Positions 1-8,429 of a DNA stretch of 64,000 nucleotides are shown in pieces (the stretch's first letter is position 1; every line of letters starts with the position of its first letter). The stretch covers positions 45,791-109,790 of the forward strand of contig NZ_SUGA01000018.1 of assembly GCF_004963255.1 (NCBI RefSeq), given 5' to 3'. Under the pieces are notes generated by a model. That model saw nothing but the letters and a program-made list of their open reading frames with translations. It did not search any database and was not told the DNA's origin. A program made the translations under genes and the position numbers. This stretch comes from Mesorhizobium sp. Its GTDB lineage: Bacteria; Pseudomonadota; Alphaproteobacteria; Rhizobiales; Rhizobiaceae.

Positions 1-127
1 GGCCTTGTTGCCCTGGCGCTCACCGGAACCTGGCGACCGATATTGTCGTACGCTGCACCTGCGCTGGCTTCCTCAAAGACTTGTGGTAGTTTCGCCAACG
101 GGTTCGGTGGTTGCCGGGGTGCGGAAG

Positions 128-541
128 ATGGAGATCGTCTTTCCAGTAGAATTTATTGTTCATGGAACGCCAGTTTCGCATCAAGCCAAACGTCCGGAAT
201 CACGGGAGCAGTGGAAAGAACAGGTCCGCAGCTCGAGCCGCGTAGCGCTTCCCAATCCGCACTTTGTGAGCGACCAGCGGGTTGCGGTGACGCTGTTTTA
301 CTTTCCACCTGAACCGATGCAGGGCGACGTAGACAACATCGTCAAGCTTGTTCTCGACGCATGCTGCGCCCACATCTACCTTGACGATTCCCAGGTTGAA
401 CGAGTGGTTGTCCAGAAATTTGAACCAGACCGGCTGTTTAGCTTCGGCAACCCCTCTGCTACATTTGTACAGGCGATCGAAGGTGCTAAACCCGCGCTAT
501 ATGTTCGGATTTCAAGTGATCCGCATGAGGACCTGCAATGA
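128..541 (+). CDS. RusA-like Holliday junction endodeoxyribonuclease
   Basis: About 137 residues, the size of RusA-family resolvases, which cut four-way DNA junctions with metal-binding aspartates. The diagnostic core is visible: GDVDN at residues 66-70, K73, D77 and the YLDD pair D86/D87. This matches the family pattern D-x-D-N..K...D...DD. The N-terminal GTPVSHQAK resembles the usual RusA start. The frame stays open to position 5, but the residues before the ATG at 128 do not look like protein; a GTG at 119 is an alternative start. The stop overlaps the next ATG (ATGA), so the two genes are translationally coupled. RusA genes usually belong to prophages or islands, and this stretch is visibly less GC-rich than the genes after it. 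The family call is fairly sure; the cellular role is not. Confidence 0.75.
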   Translation: MEIVFPVEFIVHGTPVSHQAKRPESREQWKEQVRSSSRVALPNPHFVSDQRVAVTLFYFPPEPMQGDVDNIVKLVLDACCAHIYLDDSQVERVVVQKFEPDRLFSFGNPSATFVQAIEGAKPALYVRISSDPHEDLQ

Positions 542-1182
542 AGTCGGACGTTCTCGAAAAGGCCATTTTGGATCGGTTGCTGCCTGAACTGGAAGCTGAT
601 GGCTACCAGGTTATTAGGGAGCCTCGACGCTCAATAGTTCCGCCGTTTCTCGGCTCGTACCTTCCCGACCTGATCGCACTCCGTGAGGACGGTAATCTGG
701 CAATTGAAGTCGCATCAGGAAATGACCCTGACAGTCGGAAGCTGGACGATATCGCGAAGTTATTTGAGGGTCAGAAGGGCTGGAAATTCAAGGTCTATTG
801 GGCCTCCGGCTCGAGGGCCGAGCCGCCGCTTCGTGCTCAGTCGATTGATGATATTAAGGATGCCCTTGCTCAGGCGAGTGCGCTAAATGACGAGGGTCAC
901 GCATCCGCGGCGTTCCTAGTGTCGTGGGCAATATTTGAAGCAATAGCCCGTAGAGCCCTTGCGGGCAGGTTCGTTCGACCTCAAACGCCCGGCCGCATCA
1001 TCGAAATCATGGCAAGCGAAGGAGTGCTCACTCCTTTTGAGGCGGATCGCCTGCGGTCATTGGTTACTTTTCGCAATAGGTTCATTCACGGGGAACTCGA
1101 TGTTGGTGTGACGTCTGAAGAGACGGGTGAATTTCTAAAGATCCTCGAAAATCTTACGGCAATAGCCAGCCACCCTGCTTAG
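538..1182 (+). CDS. Two-domain protein: degenerate restriction-endonuclease-like N-terminus plus HEPN-like C-terminus
   Basis: 214 residues. The N-terminal ~85 residues resemble PD-(D/E)xK nucleases of the AHJR-like type: an N-terminal helix, a strand with PDLIAL (P43, D44), then LAIEVAS with E57. The expected E-x-K lysine is replaced, so catalysis may be lost or rearranged. The C-terminal ~100 residues are helical and carry FRNRFIHG, with R179 and H184 forming an R-x4-H motif typical of HEPN ribonuclease or nucleotide-binding domains. The start ATG overlaps the RusA-like stop by four bases. HEPN and REase domains recur in defence and toxin-antitoxin systems. The domain assignments come from motifs and predicted fold only; no substrate can be named. 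Confidence 0.62.
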   Translation: MKSDVLEKAILDRLLPELEADGYQVIREPRRSIVPPFLGSYLPDLIALREDGNLAIEVASGNDPDSRKLDDIAKLFEGQKGWKFKVYWASGSRAEPPLRAQSIDDIKDALAQASALNDEGHASAAFLVSWAIFEAIARRALAGRFVRPQTPGRIIEIMASEGVLTPFEADRLRSLVTFRNRFIHGELDVGVTSEETGEFLKILENLTAIASHPA

Positions 1183-1190
1183 TCGTCCGC

Positions 1191-1754
1191 CTATCTCGCC
1201 ATGGCGTGGTATTCGGGGTTCGGCCGCATATCGACCGCGGCGGCCACCCGGTTCGACATGTTGAAGAAGGCGGCGGTCGAGGCGATGTCCCAGATGTCGC
1301 GGTCGGAGAAACCGGCCTGCCGCAAGGCGGAGCGGTCGGCTTCCACGATCCTGGCCGGTTCTTCCGTCAGCTTGACGGCGAATTCGAGCATGGCGCGCTG
1401 GCGGTCCGACAGATCGGCGGCGCGGAAATTCATCGCCATCATCTCGCCCAGCGCCGGCTCGCCCGACAGCTGACGCACCGCCGCGCCACGCGCGGTCAGG
1501 CAGTAATAGCAGTGGTTGATCGAGGAGACGGCGACCGCGATCATCTCGCGCTCCAGCTTCGACAGGCCCGAATCGCCCAGCATCAGATCGTTGTACATGT
1601 CGGTGAAGGCGCGCAGCTTCTTCTCGTCGAAGGCGTAGGCGAGCAGCACGTTGGGCACGAGGCCGAGCTTCTCCTCGCATTTGGCGAAATAGGCTTTCGT
1701 CGACTCGCTCAGCTCCACCTGGACAAGGTCAAGCGCGGTTATTTTGCCGGTCAT
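1191..1754 (-). CDS. Peroxidase-related enzyme, AhpD / carboxymuconolactone decarboxylase-like family
   Basis: 187 residues. The central segment INHCYYCLTARGAAVR holds the C-x-x-C redox pair of the AhpD-like superfamily, followed by the helical core (EREMIAVAVSSINHC) characteristic of 'peroxidase-related enzyme' proteins. AhpD-type proteins reduce peroxides or regenerate peroxiredoxins through the paired cysteines. The canonical histidine a few residues after the second cysteine is not obvious, so activity may differ from true AhpD. An AGGAGA ribosome site lies six bases before the ATG. The gene converges on the REase/HEPN gene and diverges from the NAD-glutamate dehydrogenase gene, with about 125 bases between. 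Confidence 0.8.
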   Translation of the reverse strand: MTGKITALDLVQVELSESTKAYFAKCEEKLGLVPNVLLAYAFDEKKLRAFTDMYNDLMLGDSGLSKLEREMIAVAVSSINHCYYCLTARGAAVRQLSGEPALGEMMAMNFRAADLSDRQRAMLEFAVKLTEEPARIVEADRSALRQAGFSDRDIWDIASTAAFFNMSNRVAAAVDMRPNPEYHAMAR

Positions 1755-1880
1755 ATGGGTTCTCCTGCAGGCCGATGGCGTCAGTTCGAATTTTTTAATG
1801 CGTCGTCAAACCTTTGTCGCGAAACGGCGGTCATCTGCTACGATAGCCACAAAAGCATAAGACGGGAGGGAATAAGCGTC

Positions 1881-4800
1881 ATGGCCAGCGTGAAATCCAA
1901 GCCGAAGAAGAAAGCGGCAGCCGCCGCGAAAGCGGAGGAGAAGCCCGCAAGGCTTGCCGATTATCTGCTTGCCCGGGCGCCCGCCGAGGATATCGCGGCC
2001 TATGACGCCGCCGACCTGGAACGCGCAGGCGAGCTCGCAGCCCGAGCGGTGGCCAGCCACAGGAAGGGCGAAAGCGTTGTCGCCGTCGATGCCGATTCGG
2101 GCGTTGCCTGCGACGGCCGGCCGGTCACGGTCATCACCGTCGTCAACGACAACATGCCGTTCCTGTTCGATTCCATCCTTGGCGAGATCACCGAGAGCAG
2201 CGGCCAGCCGACGCTGGTCACCCATCCGATCGTCACCGTCCGTCACGGCAAGGCCGGCGTCGTCGAGGTTCTGGGCGACGGCGGCAAGGAGGATGACGAG
2301 CACGAGCGGCTGAGCGTCGTCCACGTACACATTCCAAGGCTGACCGCGGAGGAGGCGAAGAGCCTTACCGAGCGGCTGCGCAAGATGCTCTCCCAGGTCC
2401 GGGCCGCGGTCGTCGACTGGAAGCGGATGCTCGCCCGCCTCGACCAGGCGATTTCCGAGTTCCGCTATTCCGCGGTGCCGCTCGACAAGAAGAGTGTCGC
2501 CGAGGCGATCGCCTTCCTCGAATGGCTGCGCGACGACAATTTCACCTTCCTCGGCATGCGCGAGTTCAAATATGTCGGCGGCGAGGAGAGCGGCACGCTG
2601 GAGCGCGCCGACAAGCCCGGCCTCGGCATTCTGTCGGATCCCGACGTGCTGGTGTTGCGGCGCGGCACCGAGGCGGTGACGACGACGCCGGAGATCCGCG
2701 CCTTCCTGCACGGGCCGGAGCCGCTGATCGTCACCAAGGCGAACGCCAAGTCGCTGGTGCACCGCCGCATCTATCTCGACTATGTCGGGGTCAAGACCTA
2801 CACGGCGAAAGGCGCGCTCGCTGGCGAATTGCGCATCGTCGGCCTTTTCACCTCGACCGCCTACACGCGCTCGGTGATGAAGATCCCCTATCTGCGCTCA
2901 AAGGCCGAAACGATCATCGCCAAGTCGGGGTTCAATCCCAACGACCATTCCGGCAAGGCGCTGATCAACGTGCTGGAGAGCTATCCGCGCGACGAGTTCT
3001 TCCAGGTTCCGGTGCCGGTCCTGAGAAAGCATGCCAATGCCATTCTCGGCCTGGTCGAGCGGCCGCGGATCAGAGCCCTGGTGCGCGCCGACCAGTTCGA
3101 TCGTTTCGTTTCGATCCTCGTTTTCGTGCCGCGCGACCGCTATGACAGCGTCGTGCGCGAGAAGATCGGCGCATATCTCAAGACCGTCTTCGAGGGCCGG
3201 CTGTCGGCCTACTACCCGGCCTTTCCTGAAGGCGGGCTGGCGCGCGTGCATTTCATCATCGGCCGCTCCGGCGGCAAGACGCCGAAGATCGAGCCGTCGA
3301 CGATCGAGGCGGCGATCCGCGACATCGTGCGGACCTGGCAAGACGCGCTCTCTGAGGCCGCGGAAGCGGCCGGCAGCGATCCGGCGCTGAAGGCGATCGC
3401 GGCGCGGTTCCCCGAAAGCTATCGCGATAGCTTCTCGGCTGCCGTAGCGCTGACCGATGCCGGGCGCATCGCCAAAATCAGCGCCGACAATCCGATCGCC
3501 ATCGACTATTACCGCCATGCCGACCAGAAGCCGAACCAGGCGGCGCTGAAGATCTACCACCATGGCAGCCCGGTGGCGCTGTCGCGGCGCGTGCCGGTGC
3601 TGGAGAATATCGGCTTCCGCGTCATCAGCGAGCGCACCTTCGAGGTCGCCGGCGACCCGGCTGCAACGGTATTCATCCACGACATGGAACTGGAGAACAG
3701 CTACGGCAACCCAATCAACCTTGCCGATGGCGGGGCGCTGTTCGAGGATGCCTTCCTCTCGGTCTGGCGTGGCGACGTCGACAATGACGGCTACAACGGC
3801 CTGGCGCAGACCGCCGGCCTGTGGTCGGGCGAGATCACCATCCTGCGCGCCTATGGCCGCTACCTGCAGCAGGTCGGCATTCCGCAGAGCCAGGATTTCA
3901 TCGCCGCCGCGCTCAACCGCTATCCGGAGATCGCGCGCGGCCTGCATTCGCTGTTCGTCGCCCGGCTTGGGCCGGCGGCGGAAGGCGACGGCGCGGTGGC
4001 GGCCAAGCACCTCAAGGCCAAGATCAAGGACGCGCTGGAAGAGGTGCCCAATATCGATGACGACACCATCATCCGCCGCTACCTCAACCTCATCGAAGCC
4101 TCGCTGCGAACCAATCATTTCGTCGCCGATACGAAAGCGAAGGGGCAGTCGCTGGCGATCAAGCTCGACTCGCAGGCGGTCGAGGGACTGCCGGCGCCGC
4201 GGCCATGGCGCGAGATCTTCGTCTACGGCTCAGAGGTCGAGGGCGTGCATCTGCGCTTCGGCCCGGTGGCGCGAGGCGGCCTGCGCTGGTCGGACCGCGC
4301 CCAGGACTACCGCACCGAGGTGCTGGGTCTGGTGAAGGCGCAGCAGGTCAAGAACGCGGTCATCGTGCCGGTCGGCGCCAAGGGCGGCTTCTATCCGAAG
4401 AAGCTGCCGATAAGCGCCGGGCGCGACGCCATCTTCGAGGCCGGCACCTCGGCCTACAAGAACTTCGTCTCCAGCCTGTTGTCGATCACCGACAATATCG
4501 GCGTCGACGGGGTTATCCCGCCGGCCGGCGTGGTGCGGCGCGATCCTGACGATCCCTATTTCGTCGTCGCCGCCGACAAGGGCACGGCAACCTTCTCCGA
4601 CACCGCCAACGCCATTTCGGAGAAGCATCACTTCTGGCTGGACGATGCCTTCGCCAGCGGCGGCTCGGCAGGCTACGACCACAAGAAGATGGGCATCACC
4701 GCCAAGGGCGCCTGGGAAGCGGTGAAGCGGCATTTCCGCGAGATGAACCGCGACATCCAGGCTGAGCCCTTCAGCGTGGTCGGCGTCGGCGACATGTCGG

Positions 4801-6659
4801 GCGACGTGTTCGGCAACGGCATGCTGTTGTCGCCCGCCACCAGGCTGATCGCCGCCTTCGATCATCGCGACATCTTCATCGATCCCGATCCGGACATGGC
4901 GGCCTCCCTGGCCGAGCGCCATCGCATGTTCGCCCTGCCGCGCTCGTCCTGGCAGGATTACGACAAGTCGAAGCTGTCGGAAGGCGGCGTCATCGTCTCG
5001 CGCAACCAGAAATCGATCACGCTGCCGCAGGCGGCCGCCGCCGCCATCGGCCTCGCCAAGACCACGGCGACGCCCGTCGAGATCATGAGCGCCATCCTGA
5101 AGGCGCCGGTTGACCTTTTGTGGTTCGGCGGCATCGGCACCTATGTGCGGGCTTCGGGCGAAAGCAATCAGGATGTCGGCGACCGCGCCAACGACGCCAT
5201 CCGCGTCACCGCGCTCGATGTCCGGGCGAAGATCATCGGCGAGGGCGCCAATCTCGGCGTCACGCAGCGGGCGCGCATCGAGTTCGGCCTGAATGGCGGC
5301 CGCTGCAACTCGGACGCCATCGACAATTCGGGCGGCGTCAACTGCTCCGACGTTGAGGTCAACATCAAGATCGCGCTGGCTTCCGCCATGCGCAAAGGCT
5401 CGCTGACGCGGCCAGCGCGCAACAAGCTGCTCGCCGAGATGACCGACGAGGTCAGCGCGCTGGTGCTCTCCAACAACTACCAGCAGACGCTGGCGCTGTC
5501 GCTCGCGCGCAAGCGGGGCATGGCCGACATCGCGCACCAGGCCCGCTTCATGACGGCGCTGGAGGCGCGCGGCCTGCTCGACCGCGCCGTCGAGACGCTG
5601 CCTTCGCCGGCGGCGCTTGCCGAACGCGAGGCGCGCGGCGAGCCGCTGACCCGGGCCGAGCTCGGCGTGCTGCTCGCCTATGCCAAGATCGTGCTGTTCT
5701 CCGACATCGTCGCCAGCGATGTGCCGGACGATCCGCATTTCGACCGCGACCTGATGGGCTATTTCCCGGAGCGGATGGCGAAGAAATTCGCCGGCGAGAT
5801 CCGCGACCACCGGCTGCGGCGCGAGATCATCGCGCGCGTCGTCGCCAACGATCTCGTCAATCGCGGTGGGCCATCCTTCGTCAACCGACTGCAGGAAGCC
5901 ACCGGCCGGCCGGCGGCCGATGTCGTGCGCACCTTCGCCGTGGTCCGCGACGGCTTTGCGCTGCCCGCGCTCTATCGCGAGATCGACGCGCTCGACAACC
6001 AGATCGACGGGCAAACCCAGCTCGATCTCTACCAGTCCGTCAGCCGGCTCATCTTTGTGACCAGCGGCTGGTACCTGAAGAACGAAGCCGGCTCCGCGCC
6101 GCTCGGCCAGCGGATCGACGAGCTGCAGGAGGCCCGCAAGGCGCTCGAGCCGAAGCTCGTCTCGCTGCTGCCAGCCTTCTCGCGCGAGCGCATCGAGGAG
6201 CGGCGGCACGGCCTGTTCAAGGGTGGCGCGCCGGAGAAGCTCGCCGGGCAGCTCGCCTTGGCCGAGGTGGCCGAGCTGATCCCCGACGTCGCGCTCACCG
6301 CGCGCACCGCCAATGCCGATATCGTCAGCGCGGCCAAGGCCTTCTTCGCCGTCAGCGACGCCTTCCGCATCCCGCGCGTCGAGGAAGCGGCGCGCTCGAT
6401 CATGCCGCCCGACTATTACGACCAGCTGGCGCTGTCACGCGCGACCGACACGATCGGCGTCGCACGTCGCGGCATCGCGGTGGCGGCTCTGACGGCGCAT
6501 GGCGCGGCGGCGGATCCGGTCGCGGCGTGGCTGGAAGCCGGCGGCGAGCGCGTTGCCCGTATCCGCGAGCGGCTGCAGGCGCTGACCGAAGGCGGCGACA
6601 TCACCGTGTCGCGGCTGTCGGTGGCGTCCGGGCTGATGACCGACCTGACGGGGATGTGA
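1881..6659 (+). CDS. NAD-specific glutamate dehydrogenase, large (~1600 residue) class
   Basis: 1592 residues, the length of the bacterial 180-kDa NAD-GDH class that interconverts glutamate and 2-oxoglutarate plus ammonia and acts mainly in glutamate catabolism. A long N-terminal region with ACT-like regulatory segments precedes a catalytic core. Near residue 820 is KAQQVKNAVIVPVGAKGGF, with the substrate-binding lysines, and near residue 1120 is the nucleotide-binding GEGANLGVTQ followed by NGGRCNSDAIDNSGGVNCSD. The start was set at the ATG preceded by GGGAGGG and followed by a Lys/Ala-rich leader (SVKSKPKKKAAAAAK). The frame is open much further upstream, but that part is antisense to the AhpD-like gene and reads as low-complexity shadow. 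Single-gene transcription unit. Confidence 0.96.
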   Translation: MASVKSKPKKKAAAAAKAEEKPARLADYLLARAPAEDIAAYDAADLERAGELAARAVASHRKGESVVAVDADSGVACDGRPVTVITVVNDNMPFLFDSILGEITESSGQPTLVTHPIVTVRHGKAGVVEVLGDGGKEDDEHERLSVVHVHIPRLTAEEAKSLTERLRKMLSQVRAAVVDWKRMLARLDQAISEFRYSAVPLDKKSVAEAIAFLEWLRDDNFTFLGMREFKYVGGEESGTLERADKPGLGILSDPDVLVLRRGTEAVTTTPEIRAFLHGPEPLIVTKANAKSLVHRRIYLDYVGVKTYTAKGALAGELRIVGLFTSTAYTRSVMKIPYLRSKAETIIAKSGFNPNDHSGKALINVLESYPRDEFFQVPVPVLRKHANAILGLVERPRIRALVRADQFDRFVSILVFVPRDRYDSVVREKIGAYLKTVFEGRLSAYYPAFPEGGLARVHFIIGRSGGKTPKIEPSTIEAAIRDIVRTWQDALSEAAEAAGSDPALKAIAARFPESYRDSFSAAVALTDAGRIAKISADNPIAIDYYRHADQKPNQAALKIYHHGSPVALSRRVPVLENIGFRVISERTFEVAGDPAATVFIHDMELENSYGNPINLADGGALFEDAFLSVWRGDVDNDGYNGLAQTAGLWSGEITILRAYGRYLQQVGIPQSQDFIAAALNRYPEIARGLHSLFVARLGPAAEGDGAVAAKHLKAKIKDALEEVPNIDDDTIIRRYLNLIEASLRTNHFVADTKAKGQSLAIKLDSQAVEGLPAPRPWREIFVYGSEVEGVHLRFGPVARGGLRWSDRAQDYRTEVLGLVKAQQVKNAVIVPVGAKGGFYPKKLPISAGRDAIFEAGTSAYKNFVSSLLSITDNIGVDGVIPPAGVVRRDPDDPYFVVAADKGTATFSDTANAISEKHHFWLDDAFASGGSAGYDHKKMGITAKGAWEAVKRHFREMNRDIQAEPFSVVGVGDMSGDVFGNGMLLSPATRLIAAFDHRDIFIDPDPDMAASLAERHRMFALPRSSWQDYDKSKLSEGGVIVSRNQKSITLPQAAAAAIGLAKTTATPVEIMSAILKAPVDLLWFGGIGTYVRASGESNQDVGDRANDAIRVTALDVRAKIIGEGANLGVTQRARIEFGLNGGRCNSDAIDNSGGVNCSDVEVNIKIALASAMRKGSLTRPARNKLLAEMTDEVSALVLSNNYQQTLALSLARKRGMADIAHQARFMTALEARGLLDRAVETLPSPAALAEREARGEPLTRAELGVLLAYAKIVLFSDIVASDVPDDPHFDRDLMGYFPERMAKKFAGEIRDHRLRREIIARVVANDLVNRGGPSFVNRLQEATGRPAADVVRTFAVVRDGFALPALYREIDALDNQIDGQTQLDLYQSVSRLIFVTSGWYLKNEAGSAPLGQRIDELQEARKALEPKLVSLLPAFSRERIEERRHGLFKGGAPEKLAGQLALAEVAELIPDVALTARTANADIVSAAKAFFAVSDAFRIPRVEEAARSIMPPDYYDQLALSRATDTIGVARRGIAVAALTAHGAAADPVAAWLEAGGERVARIRERLQALTEGGDITVSRLSVASGLMTDLTGM

Positions 6660-6660
6660 A

Positions 6661-6832
6661 GTTCCTCGCCCCACGAAGTGGGGAGAGGTGCCGAGCGTAG
6701 CGAGGCGGAGAGGGGTCTTCATCAGGTGAACCCCCTCCCTCCAACGATCCTCCAAGCTCCAGTCGCCGCATTCCCCTCTCCGTCTCGACTTCGCCGAGTC
6801 ACCTCTCCCCACTTCGCGGGGCGAGGAATTGG
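6661..6832. repeat. Long imperfect inverted repeat (palindromic intergenic element)
   Basis: Two arms of about 60 bases face each other. The left arm runs from TTCCTCGCCCCACGAAGTGG (6662) to GGAGAGGGG; the right arm ends in CCACTTCGCGGGGCGAGGAA (to about 6830). The arms match almost throughout as reverse complements, with a ~50-base non-repeated centre. It fills the space between the NAD-GDH gene and an MFS gene. Transcribed, it would fold into a very stable hairpin. It resembles short mobile or RIME-like palindromes of Rhizobiales; it has no coding capacity of its own. Confidence 0.8.
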
Positions 6833-6901
6833 CGCTTGTTGCGCCACCGCCGGAAAACATGCAGACATGGCGCCCGGCACGAGCGGCCCGAGGGAATCAG
6901 C

Positions 6902-8290
6902 ATGGCGGCAGTAGAGACAGTGCAGCGGGCATCGGGGCGTGGCATCTGGGGCTGGATGTTCTTCGACTGGGCGGCGCAGCCTTTCTTCACCGTCGTCACC
7001 ACCTTCATCTTCGGACCCTATTTCGTCTCGCGCATGGCGAGCGACCCGACCGCCGGGCAGGCCGCCTGGGGTTACGGCATCGCCGCGGCGGGCCTGGTCA
7101 TCGCGGTATTGTCGCCGGTGCTCGGCTCGATCGCCGACCAGACCGGGCCGCGCAAGCCCTGGATCGCTTTCTTCGCAACGATCAAGATCGTCAGCCTCAC
7201 CTTGCTGTGGTTCGCCGCACCCGGCTCGAACCTGTTCCTGGTCGTGCTGTTGTTTTCGCTGGCCTCGGTGGCGGCCGAATTCTCCACCGTGTTCAACGAT
7301 TCCATGATGCCGCGGCTGGTGCCGAAGGAGGAGATCGGCCGCATTTCCAACGTCGCCTGGGGACTCGGCTATCTCGGCGGCATGGTGGCGCTGATCTTCG
7401 TCGTGCTGTTCCTGGCCGGCAATCTCGAAACCGGCAAGACCCTCATCGGCCTCGATCCGCTGTTCGGGCTGAACCCGAAGCTCGGCGAGGATGCGCGCTT
7501 CACCGGACCGATGTCGGCCGGCTGGTATTTCCTGTTCATCCTGCCGATGTTCTTCTTCACGCCCGACGCCACCAAGGGCATCCCGATCGGACCGGCGGTG
7601 CGCGAGGGGTTGTCCGAACTGAAGTCTACGCTCGCCGAGGTGCGCCAGCGCAGCGGCATCCTGCGCTTCCTGCTGGCGCGGATGATCTATCAGGACGGCG
7701 TCAATGCGCTGCTGGCGCTCGGCGGCACCTTCGCGGCCGGCATGTTCCATTGGTCGATCACCGAGATCGGTCTGTTCGGCATCATCCTCAACATCGTCGC
7801 CATCTTCGGCTGCTGGATCGCGGCGCGGCTCGACACGGCTTTCGGCTCGAAGCACGTGGTGATGATCGCGCTGGTGATGCTGTCGGTCGCCACGATCGGC
7901 GTTGTCTCGACCGGCCCGGGCTTCACGCTGCTCGGCCTGATCCCGCTGTCGACCGCCGACTCCGGCGGCCTGTTCGGCACCGCGGCCGAAAAGGCCTACA
8001 TCCTCTACGGCCTGCTGATCGGCCTCGCCTTCGGACCGGTGCAGGCCTCGTCGCGATCCTACATGGCGCGCAGCGTGACCGCTGCCGAATCCGGCCGCTA
8101 TTTCGGCATCTATGCGCTGGCCGGCCGAGCGACCAGCTTCCTGGCGCCGTTCATGGTGGCGACCATCACGACGATGAGCGATTCGCCGCGGCTCGGCATG
8201 GCGGCGATCATCCTGTTCCTAGGCATCGGTATGGCGATACTGGTGGGGACGCCCTATCCGGCGGACAAGCCGAGGGAGACGCTTCGATAA
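6902..8290 (+). CDS. MFS transporter, UMF1 / ATG22-like family
   Basis: 462 residues with about 12 predicted membrane segments. The N-terminal WMFFDWAAQPFFTVVTTFIFGPYF is the signature of the UMF1 (ATG22-like vacuole effluxer) branch of the major facilitator superfamily. A conserved MFS-type loop follows helix 3 (SIADQTGPRKPW). Family members are thought to export amino acids or similar small solutes; the substrate here is unknown. The start at ATG 6902 follows GAGGGAAT at good spacing. The gene stands alone between two palindromic repeats, which probably act as transcription boundaries. Confidence 0.88.
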   Translation: MAAVETVQRASGRGIWGWMFFDWAAQPFFTVVTTFIFGPYFVSRMASDPTAGQAAWGYGIAAAGLVIAVLSPVLGSIADQTGPRKPWIAFFATIKIVSLTLLWFAAPGSNLFLVVLLFSLASVAAEFSTVFNDSMMPRLVPKEEIGRISNVAWGLGYLGGMVALIFVVLFLAGNLETGKTLIGLDPLFGLNPKLGEDARFTGPMSAGWYFLFILPMFFFTPDATKGIPIGPAVREGLSELKSTLAEVRQRSGILRFLLARMIYQDGVNALLALGGTFAAGMFHWSITEIGLFGIILNIVAIFGCWIAARLDTAFGSKHVVMIALVMLSVATIGVVSTGPGFTLLGLIPLSTADSGGLFGTAAEKAYILYGLLIGLAFGPVQASSRSYMARSVTAAESGRYFGIYALAGRATSFLAPFMVATITTMSDSPRLGMAAIILFLGIGMAILVGTPYPADKPRETLR

Positions 8291-8408
8291 TTCTACTCCG
8301 CTGGCCGCTTGCCGCGGTTTTCTGCGCTTCCGGTGCTCACGGACCCGAAAGTCCGCTCCGCTCCAGTTCTCGAAAACCGCACCAATCGACTCAGCGGAGC
8401 GAATTCTT
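8291..8408. repeat. Palindromic repeat, variant of the 'CTTCCGGTGCTCACG' family
   Basis: Inverted arms ACTCCGCTG...GCGGTTTTC and GAAAACCGC...CAGCGGAGC surround a core containing CGCTTCCGGTGCTCACG and CCGCTCCGCTCCAGTTCTCG. The same core occurs at about 15215-15265 and 31860-31905. It lies between the ends of the convergent MFS and purH genes and may serve as a bidirectional terminator. Confidence 0.7.
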
Positions 8409-8429
8409 GAAGCATCTCCGCGCCGAGCA

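Noticed and set aside
3..89. Possible C-terminal end of an upstream gene on the plus strand
   Set aside because: One frame reads ...NLATDIVVRCTCAGFLKDLW-stop, which looks a little like protein, but the piece is too short and its start lies outside the window, so no family can be assigned.
1206..1880. In-frame extension of the glutamate dehydrogenase gene upstream of 1881
   Set aside because: It overlaps the AhpD-like gene in antisense, is His/Arg/Gly-rich like other shadow frames, and a good start with GGGAGGG lies at 1881.
4230..6209. 659-codon open frame on the minus strand inside the glutamate dehydrogenase gene
   Set aside because: Arg/Ala/Gly/His-rich shadow frame caused by high GC; no domain, and it lies wholly inside a conserved gene.
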